From positions 47,678 through 111,677 of the forward strand of contig CAKUGY010000006.1 of NCBI GenBank assembly GCA_934654835.1: DNA of 64,000 bases. Direction: 5' to 3'. This stretch comes from an uncultured Collinsella sp. (GTDB lineage: Bacteria; Actinomycetota; Coriobacteriia; Coriobacteriales; Coriobacteriaceae). Both the position numbers and the translations under genes were made by a program. Position 1 is the stretch's first letter; the number at the start of each line of letters is the position of its first letter. Under the pieces are notes generated by a model. It was not told the DNA's origin, ran no database searches, and saw nothing but the letters and a program-made list of their open reading frames with translations. This document shows, one piece after another, positions 35,004 to 41,612 of this stretch.

Positions 35004-35692
35004 ATGAACTCCAATATTCCCAAGATCAATGGCTGATGAAGTAGGTAGAACGGTAAGGCATGCCGACCAAGGCTTGTGAGTGCCGGAATGGGGTTGGCGT
35101 ATGCCCACTCCGGCGTCTCGAAGTTTGATATTTGTGCTGCACGGGCGGTAAAGAAGCCGGTAAGGTACATAAAGACAAACGGAATGAGCGGATAGTAATC
35201 TCCCGAAACAAATCCGGGCCCCGGAAATCCAAGCCATGCCAGGTAGGGGAGTGGGTAGACCGCCTTTGGAATACTCCAAGTTAGAGCAAAAAGAACAAGG
35301 CACGTTGCAATGCCCCACGAGCTCGGTATTTTTTGGAGCAACGAACGGGTGAGTGCAACTACTGCAGTGCACGCCGCCATGCAATAAATGATGCCAAAGT
35401 TAACCGAATCGTCGACCGATACCAGTGTGGTTGCGATCCATACGATCAAGGCAGCGGCAGCGTATTTGACGGCACGCTTAACGTTATTGCGCGAGAGCGT
35501 GCACATCCACCCGGCGATAAACAAAAATACCCAGCTAATACTAGCGCGCCAGATATCCTGGAAAATCGTCCCGGTAAACCATGGCATATTCCACCCATAT
35601 AGGTAAGCTAAGTCGTAACAGGCGTGAAAACCTGCCATCGACAGCATCGTAAACCCGCGGACGGTATCAAAGATGGTGATGCGTTTTTGCAT
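34988..35692 (-). CDS. heparan-alpha-glucosaminide N-acetyltransferase-like (DUF1624) membrane protein
   Basis: A 234-residue polytopic protein with about seven hydrophobic spans. The opening ITIFDTVRGFTMLSMAGFHACYD resembles the HGSNAT catalytic/DUF1624 family (R-x-D-x-x-R-G-like start followed by a membrane His). Members are predicted to acylate sugars across the membrane; the substrate here is unknown. Its ATG overlaps the lexA stop (TAATG) and no independent ribosome binding site is evident, so it is probably translated with lexA and may respond to DNA damage (inference). It overlaps hflX tail to tail. Confidence 0.75.
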   Translation of the reverse strand: MQKRITIFDTVRGFTMLSMAGFHACYDLAYLYGWNMPWFTGTIFQDIWRASISWVFLFIAGWMCTLSRNNVKRAVKYAAAALIVWIATTLVSVDDSVNFGIIYCMAACTAVVALTRSLLQKIPSSWGIATCLVLFALTWSIPKAVYPLPYLAWLGFPGPGFVSGDYYPLIPFVFMYLTGFFTARAAQISNFETPEWAYANPIPALTSLGRHALPFYLLHQPLILGILEFIYSVR

Positions 35693-36336
35693 TACGAGAA
35701 CCGGCGCATCAAGCCGACGACCCTGCCCAGAATCGTGGGATTTGTCGCGTAGATTGGCTCCATGGTGTCGTTCTCGGGCTGCAAGCGAACGCGCCCCTGC
35801 TCCTTGTAGAACGTTTTGACTGTTGCGGAGCCATCGATCATAGCGACAACGATCTCGCCGTTCATGGCGCTCTTTTGTTCACGAACGATGATGTAGTCAC
35901 CGTTGTAGATGCCGACGTTAATCATCGAATTGCCGTGGACCTCAAGGATGAACGACCCCTGGTCCGTTGCAATCTCGGTCGGGATGGTAAAAGTGTCCTC
36001 GATATTTTGCTCGGCAAGGATGGGGATCCCTGCGGCAACGCGGCCCACGAGAGGCAGGGATACGGTGCCGCGGGGCGCCGTTGGCTCATCTGACTTTGAG
36101 ATGGAGACGGAAGAACCGTCCTCGTCAAAGAGCTCAAGGGCACGAGGCTTGGTTGCATCGCGCTTGAGCAGACCGCGCGCTTCCAAAGCGGAGAGATGCG
36201 CATGAACGGTACTAGGGGAGGAAAGGCCCACGGCCGAAGCCATCTCTCGCACGCTGGGCGGATAGCCCTTCTCCTGCTGATATTCCTTGATGAAGTCGTA
36301 AATCTGCTGCTGTCGCTTGGTAATTTTGCGAGCCAT
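35692..36336 (-). CDS. lexA: SOS repressor LexA
   Basis: A 214-residue LexA. The N-terminal winged helix (residues 1-65) includes PSVREMASAVGLSSPSTVHAH; the autocleavage site is Ala102-Gly103 in GRVAAGIP; the catalytic dyad is Ser137 (GNSM) and Lys174 (ATVK). LexA represses DNA-damage genes until RecA filaments stimulate its self-cleavage. I chose the ATG at 36334-36336 with AGAGGA upstream; an upstream in-frame ATG adds 10 residues without homology. It is divergent from the LysM gene across a spacer with three LexA boxes, so it is autoregulated. Confidence 0.96.
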   Translation of the reverse strand: MARKITKRQQQIYDFIKEYQQEKGYPPSVREMASAVGLSSPSTVHAHLSALEARGLLKRDATKPRALELFDEDGSSVSISKSDEPTAPRGTVSLPLVGRVAAGIPILAEQNIEDTFTIPTEIATDQGSFILEVHGNSMINVGIYNGDYIIVREQKSAMNGEIVVAMIDGSATVKTFYKEQGRVRLQPENDTMEPIYATNPTILGRVVGLMRRFS

Positions 36337-36360
36337 CAGGGATTCCTCTCTACCCATGCC

Positions 36361-36372
36361 AAACAAATGTTC
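36361..36372. promoter_or_regulatory. LexA box 3 (degenerate), nearest lexA
   Basis: AAACAAATGTTC keeps the GTTC half and differs by one base in the other (AAAC for GAAC). It starts exactly 28 bases from the next box and overlaps a candidate lexA -10 (TAGAAC on the minus strand, 36369-36374). Confidence 0.6.
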
Positions 36373-36381
36373 TATTTTTGC

Positions 36382-36409
36382 TTGACAGGAACAACTGTTC
36401 GAAGATAAT
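36382..36409 (+). promoter_or_regulatory. promoter of the LysM gene
   Basis: TTGACA (36382-36387), 16 bases, GATAAT (36404-36409), pointing toward the LysM gene. LexA box 1 fills the spacer and box 2 covers the expected start site. Confidence 0.75.
36389..36400. promoter_or_regulatory. LexA box 1 between lexA and the LysM gene
   Basis: GAACAACTGTTC is an exact GAAC-N4-GTTC site lying between the -35 and -10 boxes of the LysM gene promoter. It can also block lexA transcription on the other strand. Confidence 0.88.
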
Positions 36410-36416
36410 AATAACC

Positions 36417-36428
36417 GAACACTCGTTC
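36417..36428. promoter_or_regulatory. LexA box 2 between lexA and the LysM gene
   Basis: GAACACTCGTTC is an exact GAAC-N4-GTTC site at the predicted transcription start of the LysM gene, 28 bases from box 1. Confidence 0.85.
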
Positions 36429-36499
36429 CCGCGCCAGACTTTTTTGTCCGCGCGGCTTGATAAAACAGTTCTCGTCAAAACATACGAGAGGAGAACAGA

Positions 36500-36949
36500 A
36501 TGAACGCAACAGATATGGTCCAGGGAAACCTCGCCCTTAAGCTCGATACGCCCGTCTCGTCTGCCTTTACGGTCGTGAAGGGTGGCCGCTCTAATTTCCA
36601 GGCCGTGACCACGAAGCGCGTTCGCAACCAACATGCGGTCGCTGCTTCGGCTCCCGTTGCCCTGAAGGCCTCGACGGTTGTTGCTGTTGCCGTGGCATTC
36701 ACGCTGTTCTTCGTGCTCGCTATGTCGGTCTTTTCTGCTCGCCATGCAGCATATGCCGATTCCGTCGCCAACGTTACCTACGAGACGGTTCGAGTGCAGT
36801 CCGGCGATTCCCTGTGGTCGCTTGCCCAGGAGCACCCCATCGATGGCCTTTCCACACAGGAGACTTCTGACATGATCCGTAGCGTCAACCACCTTGAGCG
36901 CGGCTCGCTCGATGCCGGTGCAGTTCTAAAAGTTCCGGCGCGTTCGTAA
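36500..36949 (+). CDS. LysM-domain membrane protein, candidate SOS cell-division inhibitor (YneA/DivS/Rv2719c-like)
   Basis: A 149-residue protein with a cytoplasmic N-terminus, one membrane span (residues 57-80) and an extracytoplasmic LysM domain (94-147, VRVQSGDSLWSLAQEH...VLKVPA). The architecture and position, divergent from lexA and followed by nrdR, match Bacillus YneA, Corynebacterium DivS and Mycobacterium Rv2719c. Known members are SOS-induced and delay division or alter the septal wall. Three LexA boxes in the shared spacer indicate the same control here. GAGAGGAG precedes the ATG. The function is inferred from context and domain; sequence similarity within this group is low. Confidence 0.8.
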   Translation: MNATDMVQGNLALKLDTPVSSAFTVVKGGRSNFQAVTTKRVRNQHAVAASAPVALKASTVVAVAVAFTLFFVLAMSVFSARHAAYADSVANVTYETVRVQSGDSLWSLAQEHPIDGLSTQETSDMIRSVNHLERGSLDAGAVLKVPARS

Positions 36950-37000
36950 GATTTCGGCTCGGTCGCATGGTACCCTTGTTAACGTTTAAGAGGAGGTACC

Positions 37001-37444
37001 ATGCGCTGTCCTAAATGTGGCAAGGCACATACCCGCGTTGTCGATTCCCGTATGCAGGAGTCGAACAACACCATCAAGCGTCGTCGCGAATGCTGTTCGT
37101 GCAACTATCGCTTTACGACGTTTGAGCGCTGCGAAGATCCCATTGAGGTCATTAAGTCCGATGGGTCAAAACAACGGTTCGATCGCAATAAGTTGCTCGT
37201 CGGCTTGATGCGCGCCACGATCAAGCGCGATATCGATACGAAGAAGCTCAACGAGCTCATCGATGATATCGAGGTTGAGCTGCGTTCCCGCACCTTGACG
37301 GCTGTTACGTCCCACGATCTGGGCGATATGGTGCTCAAGCGCTTGGCTAAGATTGACAAAGTGGCCTACATTCGCTTTGCCTCGGTCTATCGAGATTTCA
37401 AAGACGTCGACGAGTTTCTGCAAGAGCTCGACAAGCTAAGGTGA
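37001..37444 (+). CDS. nrdR: transcriptional repressor NrdR
   Basis: A 147-residue NrdR: N-terminal zinc ribbon (Cys3, Cys6, Cys31, Cys34) with the RRRECCSCNYRFTTFER signature, followed by an ATP-cone domain (about 49-139). It senses ATP/dATP and represses ribonucleotide reductase genes through NrdR boxes. AGGAGG lies 4 bases before the ATG. It sits next to dut, so two genes controlling dNTP pools adjoin the SOS locus, as in Actinobacteria. Confidence 0.96.
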   Translation: MRCPKCGKAHTRVVDSRMQESNNTIKRRRECCSCNYRFTTFERCEDPIEVIKSDGSKQRFDRNKLLVGLMRATIKRDIDTKKLNELIDDIEVELRSRTLTAVTSHDLGDMVLKRLAKIDKVAYIRFASVYRDFKDVDEFLQELDKLR

Positions 37445-37448
37445 TTCC

Positions 37449-37892
37449 ATGTCCAACATTACCGTCAACATCAAGCGTCTCGACCCGACGGTCGAGCTTC
37501 CCAAATACGCCCACCCCACGGATGCTGGCCTGGACCTCCGAGCCAACGAAGATTGCACCCTCAAGCCCTTCGAGCGCCGCCTGGTTTCCACGGGCCTGGC
37601 CATCGCATTGCCCGACGGCTACGCCGGCTTCGTCCAGCCCCGCAGCGGCCTGGCCATCAAACAAGGCCTGTCTATAGTCAATACCCCAGGCCTCATCGAC
37701 GCTCACTACCGAGGCGAACTTAAGGTCATCCTCATCAACCTGGATCCCACCAACAACATCCAAATCAACAAAGGCGACCGTATCGCCCAACTAGTCATCC
37801 AAGAGGTTCCCACGGTCAATCTAGTAGAAGTAGAAGAACTAGACAAAACCGATCGCGGAAACGGCGGCTTCGGTTCTTCCGGTGTTGCTTAG
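37449..37892 (+). CDS. dut: dUTP diphosphatase
   Basis: A 147-residue trimeric dUTPase with all classical motifs: AGLDLRA (26-32), PRSGLA (64-69), NTPGLIDAHYRGE (78-90), GDRIAQLV (109-116) and RGNGGFGSSG (136-145). It hydrolyses dUTP to dUMP and pyrophosphate, preventing uracil incorporation. It starts 5 bases after nrdR. The last third uses CTA, GTA and AAA codons unlike the C/G-ending codons of its neighbours. Confidence 0.96.
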   Translation: MSNITVNIKRLDPTVELPKYAHPTDAGLDLRANEDCTLKPFERRLVSTGLAIALPDGYAGFVQPRSGLAIKQGLSIVNTPGLIDAHYRGELKVILINLDPTNNIQINKGDRIAQLVIQEVPTVNLVEVEELDKTDRGNGGFGSSGVA

Positions 37893-37949
37893 TCCATTTC
37901 TTTGTTGAACGGAGCATCGTAATGCCCGCTCGCCCCTGGGAGGCCCCTA

Positions 37950-37992
37950 TATATAATTCCGTGCTCAATCATTCTCGCTGCGCAGGGGCGCT
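37950..37992 (+). repeat. repeat copy 1 (short form)
   Basis: The copy shares the core TGCTCAA-CATTCTCGCT and then GCGCAGGGGCG with copy 2. It is bracketed by a small inverted repeat CGCCCCTG (37931-37938) / CAGGGGCG (37983-37990). It lacks the right half of the long form. Confidence 0.7.
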
Positions 37993-38017
37993 CGTATCCC
38001 TCCCGCCCGTCTCTCAC

Positions 38018-38062
38018 GCATATCATTCCATGCTCAAACATTCTCGCTGCGCAGGGGCGCAT
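38018..38062 (+). repeat. repeat copy 2 (short form)
   Basis: The core TGCTCAAACATTCTCGCT followed by GCGCAGGGGCGC is nearly identical to copy 1. No symmetric outer arms are visible. Confidence 0.7.
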
Positions 38063-38071
38063 GGATCCCGT

Positions 38072-38167
38072 TTTCGCCTGAGCCCCATATATATCATCCC
38101 GTGCTCAAACATTCTCGCTTCGCTGCGAAACTGCGCGCTGGACGATATATATGGGGCTCAGGCGAAA
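38072..38167. repeat. repeat copy 3: palindromic element with 24-bp arms
   Basis: Perfect 24-bp arms (38072-38095 and 38144-38167) enclose a 48-base centre that contains the core TGCTCAAACATTCTCGCT and a small inner hairpin TCGC-N6-GCGA. The inner arm segment ATATATATC is shared with copy 4, but the outer arm (starting TTTCGCCTGAGCCCC) is not. Confidence 0.88.
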
Positions 38168-38202
38168 GGGCTACATGCTTGATATAAAACAATCTTTCTA
38201 GT

Positions 38203-38249
38203 AAGCCGGTACGTCAAAGATATTGCTTCTTTGTCGTACCGGCTTTCTA
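38203..38249 (+). terminator. terminator downstream of dut
   Basis: An 18-bp stem with one T-T mismatch (38203-38220 with 38228-38245) is followed by TCTATTT. It is about 310 bases beyond the dut stop, after the first three repeats. Confidence 0.75.
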
Positions 38250-38314
38250 TTTAGACTTCACCTTTGCAGGTTCTAATTAGGGGAATCTGGTTTAGTTGCC
38301 AGTACGTAAACGTA

Positions 38315-38418
38315 GCTGCTCGGCGGGAGCCGCCCATATATCGTTCCACGCGCAGTTTCGCAGCGTAGCGAGAATGTTTGAGCATGGAATGATATATGGG
38401 CGGCTCCCGCCGAGCAGC
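38315..38418. repeat. repeat copy 4: palindromic element with 28-bp arms, inverted
   Basis: Perfect 28-bp arms (38315-38342 and 38391-38418) enclose a 48-base centre. Read on the minus strand, the centre matches copy 3 almost base for base. The pairing continues inward by TTCCA/TGGAA and the same TCGC-N6-GCGA hairpin. The outer arm (starting GCTGCTCGGCGGGAGC) has no similarity to that of copy 3. It ends 10 bases from the glycosyltransferase stop codon. Confidence 0.9.
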
Positions 38419-38428
38419 GGACCTTCAT

Positions 38429-39730
38429 TTATCTGATATGCGCGGGTTTGCCACCCCAGTAGAAGCGGCAGAAGGCTCGTTTGCGTTTTTGGGGTTTGCC
38501 TACGAGCTCCATCGTGGAGAGGGCGATGTCTTCGGCTGCGTGGGGGCGGCGCAGTACTTCGCCGTTGATGAGTAGGGCTTTGAGCGATTCGGGATGGTCG
38601 TGAAGGTGGCGCAGGGTTACGATGAGCTCTCGTGCTGTGGTGACATGCATACTGGCGCCCATGCCGGTGAGCATAGTGGTGTTGGCCTTTTCCTGGCCGT
38701 ATGATTTTCCCAGTAGGATCATCGGCAAGTGTGCGCATAGGCACTCGGTAACGGTGAGTCCGCCCGATTTGAGGATTGCCAAGTCACAGCCGTGCATGAG
38801 GGCTGCCATGTCGTCGACATAGTCTAGCACCGTGACGTTTTCGAGCTTCATGGCATTGAAGAGTGTCTTCAGACGGGTGGCATACTCCTTGTCCTTGCCC
38901 GGCAAAAAGACAAAATGCATGTCCTCGAAGCTGCGCAGGAAGGGGAGCGTGTGGTCCATCGCCGCACGAAAACGGACGTAGGGCTGGGGTAAACTGGCGC
39001 CGGCCATTACCAGTACGACAGTTTTGTCGGTAGGCAACTCGAACTTTTTCAGTTCTTCCTCGCGGTCGTAGTCGGCGTCAAATCCGGCACGGATGGGAAT
39101 ACCGGTAATGCGGATGTTTGCCTCGGGTACCTTGCGCGGGCGGAGCGTTTCGGCCATAAACTCGTTGGCCACGCAGAATAAATCGGTGTCCTTGTGGGGC
39201 CAAAAGCCCTCGACCTCGTAATCGGTTGGCACGCAGATGACCGGGAAATCGATACCCGTGATGACGCGGGCACCCACGGCAACATTAGCTGCCGTAATGT
39301 GTGTTGCTACCACGGCTATGGGTCTGCGGGTGCGGACATATTCGTTAAATGCGGGGAACATGATGCGCGACCATGCCGTGCCGCCGCCCCAGAGTAGATG
39401 TCCGGTAAAGGTATAACGCCAGGTCAGGTCATAAATCGGACGCGTGGCTCCGGTAAACGATGCGGCGGTTTTGTTGCCGTCGAATTTGATGCGTCCAAAA
39501 TCGAGGATATCTAGGACTTCGACCTCGACATCTTCCGGAATACCCTTGGTGCCGCGTATGAGGTCGAATGCCTGTGCGATGGCATTTGCGGCAGCCTTGT
39601 GACCCGAACCGACCGAGGCGTGCACGATGGTTACCAGGGGTTTTTGCTGGGCCAAAAGTGCTGCCTGATCTGATTGGGGAGTGCTGTACGTGAGCAGGGG
39701 AGCGCTATCGCTCGTCTGCGTCTGATCCAT
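38429..39730 (-). CDS. MGDG synthase/MurG-like glycosyltransferase (processive diacylglycerol glucosyltransferase type)
   Basis: A 433-residue GT28-fold glycosyltransferase. The N-terminal MGDG-synthase domain shows VTIVHASVGSGHKAAANAI; the C-terminal nucleotide-sugar domain shows ILKSGGLTVTECLCAHLPMIL. The family makes mono- or diglycosyl diacylglycerols (UgtP, MGD1), so it likely builds membrane glycolipids or lipoteichoic acid anchors; the donor sugar is unknown. I chose the ATG at 39728-39730, with GGGGAG upstream, over the longer frame. A minus-strand -10 candidate TACAAT lies at 39768-39773. Confidence 0.85.
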   Translation of the reverse strand: MDQTQTSDSAPLLTYSTPQSDQAALLAQQKPLVTIVHASVGSGHKAAANAIAQAFDLIRGTKGIPEDVEVEVLDILDFGRIKFDGNKTAASFTGATRPIYDLTWRYTFTGHLLWGGGTAWSRIMFPAFNEYVRTRRPIAVVATHITAANVAVGARVITGIDFPVICVPTDYEVEGFWPHKDTDLFCVANEFMAETLRPRKVPEANIRITGIPIRAGFDADYDREEELKKFELPTDKTVVLVMAGASLPQPYVRFRAAMDHTLPFLRSFEDMHFVFLPGKDKEYATRLKTLFNAMKLENVTVLDYVDDMAALMHGCDLAILKSGGLTVTECLCAHLPMILLGKSYGQEKANTTMLTGMGASMHVTTARELIVTLRHLHDHPESLKALLINGEVLRRPHAAEDIALSTMELVGKPQKRKRAFCRFYWGGKPAHIR

Positions 39731-39805
39731 CGATAACTCCCCTTCGACGTTGTAGCACGGACTTATCATTGTAGTGCATGAGTGTCACGTTCACGTAAAT
39801 TTGGG

Positions 39806-39811
39806 TATGAG
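39806..39811 (+). promoter_or_regulatory. candidate -10 box TATGAG for trxB
   Basis: TTGGG-TATGAG lies 43 bases upstream of the trxB ATG and carries the same GGG-TA signature as other starts in the window. Confidence 0.35.
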
Positions 39812-39848
39812 CGCAAAGAACGTCAACGATTCGACGAGAGGACTATTC

Positions 39849-40787
39849 ATGATTACCGATCAACCGATCGATGTTGCGATTATCGGCGGCGGCCCTGCGG
39901 GCTATGCTGCAGCAATTTATGCGGCGCGTGCCAACCTGACCACAACCGTGATTGAGCAAGGCATGTCGGGCGGACAGATCGCCACAACCAATGAGGTCGA
40001 AAACTATCCGGGTATTCCGCTGCTGAGCGGTGCCGAGCTGGGCGAACGTTTTCAGCAGCATGCAGAGGGCTTGGGAGCGCACGTCGAATGGAGCATGGTG
40101 ACGGGCATCGATTACGATGCGAATGCGTCGCTGTTTACCGTGCACCACGACACGGGCGACACGACGGCTCGAAGCGTTATTGCTTGCATGGGCGCCACGC
40201 CGCGCGCGGCCGGTTTTGTTGGCGAGGATACGTATCGCGGTCGAGGCGTTTCTTATTGCGCAACATGCGATGGCATGTTCTTCCGCGGAAAACAGGTCTT
40301 TGTAATCGGTGGCGGAAATGCGGCATGTGAAGAGGCTTTGTTCCTGTCCGACATTGCCAGCAGTGTGACCATCGTGCTGCGTCGCGATCAGTTCCGCGCA
40401 CCCGAAGGCGTGGTTCAGAAGGTGCTTGCAAAAGACAATATTTCAGTTAGGTACCAAACTAGTATTGTTGAGCTTTCGGGCGAGGCAATGCCCACGACGA
40501 TTACATTTAAGAACAACGCAACCGGTGAAACTTATTCCGAGTCCTTCGATCCCGGCTCGTTTGGCATCTTTGTCTTTACCGGTACGCAGCCCCAAACCGA
40601 GCTCGTTGGACATCTGGTCGACCTTGCGCCTGACGGCGGCATCGTTACTGATGAATCGATGGCCACCCGTACGCCCGGTTTATTTGCAGCCGGCGATATC
40701 CGTTCTAAACGTTTACGCCAGGTTGTGACCGCCGTTTCTGATGGAGCCATAGCAGCAACCAGCGCATATGCTTTCTTACGCGGATAA
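39849..40787 (+). CDS. trxB: thioredoxin reductase
   Basis: A 312-residue flavoprotein: FAD-binding GGGPAG (residues 13-18), the redox motif C137-A-T-C140 followed by DGMFF, the NADPH-binding GGGNAACEEA and the C-terminal FAAGDIRSKRLRQ. It transfers electrons from NADPH to thioredoxin. ATG 39849 with GAGAGGA upstream is chosen over the frame start at 39774. No thioredoxin gene is adjacent. A ferredoxin-NADP reductase-like activity is less likely given the CxxC. Confidence 0.93.
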   Translation: MITDQPIDVAIIGGGPAGYAAAIYAARANLTTTVIEQGMSGGQIATTNEVENYPGIPLLSGAELGERFQQHAEGLGAHVEWSMVTGIDYDANASLFTVHHDTGDTTARSVIACMGATPRAAGFVGEDTYRGRGVSYCATCDGMFFRGKQVFVIGGGNAACEEALFLSDIASSVTIVLRRDQFRAPEGVVQKVLAKDNISVRYQTSIVELSGEAMPTTITFKNNATGETYSESFDPGSFGIFVFTGTQPQTELVGHLVDLAPDGGIVTDESMATRTPGLFAAGDIRSKRLRQVVTAVSDGAIAATSAYAFLRG

Positions 40788-40835
40788 GTACGATAATATA
40801 TCTTATGTAAGGTTGTTATCTTTTCTTAATTATCG

Positions 40836-40873
40836 CAGCGTGGCAAAGCTTTACTTATAGCTTTGCCACGCTG
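40836..40873. terminator. hairpin terminator after trxB
   Basis: A 15-bp perfect stem (40836-40850 with 40859-40873) with loop TTACTTAT. The T-run after it is poor, so termination efficiency is uncertain. Confidence 0.6.
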
Positions 40874-40875
40874 AC

Positions 40876-40907
40876 TTGTAAGTAGTATGCAAAACTAGAT
40901 AATCTAG
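40876..40907 (+). promoter_or_regulatory. DUF1836 gene promoter with palindromic operator
   Basis: TTGTAA (40876-40881), 16 bases, GATAAT (40898-40903). The -10 lies inside the perfect palindrome CTAGATAATCTAG (40895-40907), a good candidate operator, perhaps for the DUF1836 protein itself (inference). Confidence 0.55.
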
Positions 40908-40939
40908 AATACAATATAGATAACGAACGGAGGCACCAT

Positions 40940-41551
40940 ATGAACCACGTTAAACACGTCATTCCGATGTCCGATACGTCGGTTAGCATTAAGCCTGAGG
41001 ATATTCAGCCGACGGTACTGCCTGATGCATTTATTCAGTCAGATATCGTGGGTAAACTCAATACACTGAGCCTGCCACGCTATAATCAGCTGCCCAATGT
41101 AACACTCTACCGCGATCAGGTGATTGAGTATGTCGCGCTGTGGATGGAGCCGCTTTCGATGTGCGTGGAGCAGCCCGTTATTACCCCTTCGATGATCAAC
41201 AACTACGTGAAGGTGGGCCTTGTTCCGGCTCCGGTTAAAAAGCAATACGGTCGCGAGCAGATTGCTCGCCTTATTGCCATCTGCATTTTTAAGCAGGTAC
41301 TGCCCATCGCTGCGGTTCAGGCGCTCTTTAACATCCAGCGTTTAAGCTACGATGCCCCTACGGCCTTTGATTATGTAGTTGACCAGTTAGAGGCTTCGAT
41401 TCGCGCGGCGTTTTCGGTCGAGCAAGTTCCTGTGCCTGACACGGCCCATCAGGTGACGCGTGAGTCTCTGCTCGTTCGCAGCGCCGTCTCGTCCTTTGTG
41501 TCGAAGGCGTATTTGATGAGTTACCTTAAGTTCAATGGGTTTAGCAGTTAG
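40940..41551 (+). CDS. DUF1836 family putative transcriptional regulator
   Basis: A 203-residue protein matching DUF1836: PRYNQLPNVTLYRDQVIEYV, then a MerR-like helix-turn-helix (about 80-130: ITPSMINNYVKVGLVPAPVKKQYGREQIARL). Family members are uncharacterised and often lie near degV genes, as here. CGGAGG precedes the ATG. Its promoter overlaps a palindrome that it may bind. No ligand or enzymatic domain is visible. Confidence 0.82.
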   Translation: MNHVKHVIPMSDTSVSIKPEDIQPTVLPDAFIQSDIVGKLNTLSLPRYNQLPNVTLYRDQVIEYVALWMEPLSMCVEQPVITPSMINNYVKVGLVPAPVKKQYGREQIARLIAICIFKQVLPIAAVQALFNIQRLSYDAPTAFDYVVDQLEASIRAAFSVEQVPVPDTAHQVTRESLLVRSAVSSFVSKAYLMSYLKFNGFSS

Positions 41552-41565
41552 CGACCTGTGATGTG

Positions 41566-41602
41566 GTGGGGCAAGGCAATCTTGCCCCACTGTTGTTCTT
41601 GT
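41566..41602. terminator. bidirectional terminator between the DUF1836 and degV genes
   Basis: A perfect 10-bp stem GTGGGGCAAG (41566-41575) / CTTGCCCCAC (41581-41590) with a T-rich stretch on the plus side. It lies between convergent genes. Confidence 0.75.
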
Positions 41603-41612
41603 TGGCTAAAAC

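Larger units (their letters stand above)
37893..38428. other. 536-base repeat-rich spacer between convergent dut and glycosyltransferase genes
   Basis: This stretch has no credible gene. It holds four related repeat copies (two short at about 37950-37992 and 38018-38062, two long palindromic at 38072-38167 and 38315-38418) and one terminator (38203-38249). It is visibly more A+T-rich than the flanking genes, with runs of TATATA at the element edges. Small open frames here consist of repeat sequence and are not genes. Confidence 0.85.

Noticed and set aside
37922..38182. 86-residue open frame in the repeat spacer
   Set aside because: It is built of three repeat copies and a palindrome, has no ribosome binding site and no protein-like pattern.
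37950..38418. CRISPR array
   Set aside because: The four repeats are unequal in length and orientation, spacers are irregular, repeats are palindromic with variable arms, and no cas genes are near.
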